This document shows, piece after piece, positions 62,714 to 64,000 of a stretch of 64,000 bases of DNA (position 1 is its first letter; every line of letters starts with the position of its first letter). Under the pieces are notes generated by a model that was not told the origin of the DNA, ran no database searches, and worked only from the letters and a program-made list of their open reading frames with translations. Source of the stretch: Vibrio diazotrophicus. GTDB lineage: Bacteria > Pseudomonadota > Gammaproteobacteria > Enterobacterales > Vibrionaceae. The position numbers and the translations under genes were made by a program. The stretch is from the NCBI RefSeq assembly GCF_038452265.1, contig NZ_CP151843.1, positions 682,001-746,000 on the forward strand. The letters are read 5' to 3'.

Positions 62714-62782
62714 GAGTAACCCTTTCTGACTCGGCTATTCGCCCAGCCTCTAAAATCCATTTCTTGCTTTATCAAGCAGAGG

Positions 62783-62809
62783 ATAAGTGGGGCTTTCGCA
62801 CCCACTTAT
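62783..62809. repeat. Hairpin between urtA and urtB
   Basis: 9-bp perfect arms ATAAGTGGG / CCCACTTAT with a 9-base loop and no T-run on the minus strand. It could protect or process the urtA message. Confidence 0.55.
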
Positions 62810-62861
62810 TTCGTTGCGTCTGGCTAATTTCGTAAAACAGCAGGAAGGTCTGTGTTACGAA

Positions 62862-64000
62862 TTAGAAGTTCTGACCAGAACATTTACCTGTTTTAACGTT
62901 GTAGTTACCGCAGCTAAGTGGCGCGCGCCAATCTGAAATCAGGTCTTTAGAACCCGGTAAGAAATCAGACCAAGCATCACCCGCAACCAAACCAGCCGTT
63001 TCCCATACTGTTTGGAACTGACCGTCATCTTGGATTTCACCAATCAGAACAGGTTTAGTGATGTGGTGGTTAGGCATCATGGTTGAGTACCCGCCAGAAA
63101 GGTTAGGAACAGACGTACCAATGAGCGCGTTTTGCACGGCTGCTGGATCTGTAGTGCCTGCCGCTTCAACCGCTTTCACCCACATGTTGAAACCGATGTA
63201 AGTCGCTTCCATTGGGTCGTTCGTGGTGCGTTTGTCGTCTTTAGTGAATTTGTGCCACGCTTCGATAAACTCTTCGTTCGCTTGCGAATCCACGCTTTCG
63301 AAGTAGTTCCACGCTGCTAAGTGACCGACAAGTGGAGCTGTGTCCATGCCGGATAGTTCTTCTTCACCCACAGAGAATGCAACCACTGGAATTTGGTCAG
63401 CCGTTACGCCTTGGTTACCCAACTCCTTATAGAAAGGTACGTTTGCATCGCCATTGACGGTAGAAACAACCGCTGTTTTCTTGCCCGCTGAACCGAATTT
63501 CTTAATATCAGAAACAATAGACTGCCAATCAGAGTGGCCGAAAGGCGTGTAGTTGATCATGATGTCTGATTCCGCCACGCCTTTATCTTTCAAATAGGCT
63601 TCAAGGATTTTGTTGGTAGTACGAGGGTAAACATAGTCTGTACCTGCAAGAACCCAACGTTTCACACCTTGATCCATCAGGTAATCAACCGCTGGAATTG
63701 CCTGTTGGTTTGGCGCTGCGCCTGTGTAGAACACGTTTTTCGAAGACTCTTCACCTTCATACTGAACTGGGTAGAACAGAATGCTGTTCAACTCTTCAAA
63801 TACTGGCAATACAGATTTGCGAGATACTGAAGTCCAGCAACCGAATACTGCTGATACTTTGTCTTTTGAAATCAATTCGCGCGCTTTTTCTGCAAATAGA
63901 GGCCAGTTAGACGCTGGGTCAACAACCACAGGCTCTAGCTTTTTACCAAGCAAACCACCCTTTTTGTTTTGCTCTTCAATCAGCATCAACATTGTATCTT
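62862..64000 (-). CDS. urtA: Urea ABC transporter binding protein UrtA (5' end missing)
   Basis: About 380 residues of the periplasmic binding protein; the signal peptide and first part lie beyond the right edge, since the frame is open through 64000 (codons before the first internal Met read DT). Blocks: VSAVFGCWTSVSRKSVLPVF, LFYPVQYEGEESSKNVFYTG, the YVYPRTTNKI segment and MPNHHITKPVLIGEI. Typical UrtA/AmiC-like. First gene of the visible urea operon. Confidence 0.95.
   Translation of the reverse strand, partial: DTMLMLIEEQNKKGGLLGKKLEPVVVDPASNWPLFAEKARELISKDKVSAVFGCWTSVSRKSVLPVFEELNSILFYPVQYEGEESSKNVFYTGAAPNQQAIPAVDYLMDQGVKRWVLAGTDYVYPRTTNKILEAYLKDKGVAESDIMINYTPFGHSDWQSIVSDIKKFGSAGKKTAVVSTVNGDANVPFYKELGNQGVTADQIPVVAFSVGEEELSGMDTAPLVGHLAAWNYFESVDSQANEEFIEAWHKFTKDDKRTTNDPMEATYIGFNMWVKAVEAAGTTDPAAVQNALIGTSVPNLSGGYSTMMPNHHITKPVLIGEIQDDGQFQTVWETAGLVAGDAWSDFLPGSKDLISDWRAPLSCGNYNVKTGKCSGQNF

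Noticed and set aside
1..64000. CRISPR arrays, tRNA/rRNA genes, insertion sequences, integron attC sites, prophage genes
   Set aside because: I found no spaced direct repeats, cloverleaf-like genes, transposases or integrases; the cmt cluster scar has no mobility gene.

Overview
The window reads as a gammaproteobacterial chromosome, almost certainly a Vibrio and probably its second chromosome. The evidence is close family resemblance to vibrio proteins (an irgB/irgA iron pair with a Fur box between them, a NarQ/NarP pair beside napFDABC, DUF2999, a PhnR-type regulator, a tal-tkt locus), moderate GC and dense coding. I see no rRNA, tRNA, insertion sequence, integrase, integron or CRISPR array. 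The species call is an inference from gene content; no search was run.

Layout. 1-3.4 kb: 3' part of a PhnR-like GntR regulator, yjjG, a LysR regulator, a small ORF and elbB. 3.4-11.1 kb: housekeeping genes, namely fhs behind a PurR box, a secreted MsrA-MsrB fusion, folE, moeA-moeB with a small anchored protein, a mercaptopyruvate sulfurtransferase and a DUF2999 protein. 11.2-15.4 kb: a TAXI-type TRAP transporter and a SorC/DeoR-family sugar regulator facing tal. 15.9-24.7 kb: tal, tkt and a cmtB-cmtA-yggP-yggD-yggC-PHP polyol/sugar-phosphate cluster. Directly after the cluster lies a decayed second copy of the tkt 3' end with its own terminator, so the cluster is bracketed by two tkt ends.

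24.8-36 kb: irgB/irgA, two chemoreceptors, an OmpA-like lipoprotein, a DsbA-like lipoprotein paired with a membrane FKBP, a YqaB-type phosphatase, a GNAT enzyme and a fatty acid desaturase. The desaturase promoter carries two copies of a FabR-like palindrome. 36.3-46.8 kb is an anaerobic respiration block: dcuC, napGH behind an FNR box, narQ-narP on the opposite strand (both with TTG starts), then napFDABC plus a 44-residue membrane protein. The napF promoter has recognisable FNR and NarP sites. 47-51.4 kb: an RND efflux pair. 51.5-52.4 kb: an AEC-family permease.

52.6-64 kb: one long minus-strand unit runs urtABCDE-ureDABCEFG-ureJ. It couples a high-affinity urea ABC transporter to a complete nickel urease with all accessory proteins. 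The large subunit has every active-site residue at the canonical position.

The best candidates for something undescribed are the tkt-bracketed cmt cluster, whose GlpX-type phosphatase gene appears replaced by a PHP-family one; the double operator on the desaturase promoter; the SorC-type dyads between the regulator and tal; and the small protein at the end of the nap operon.
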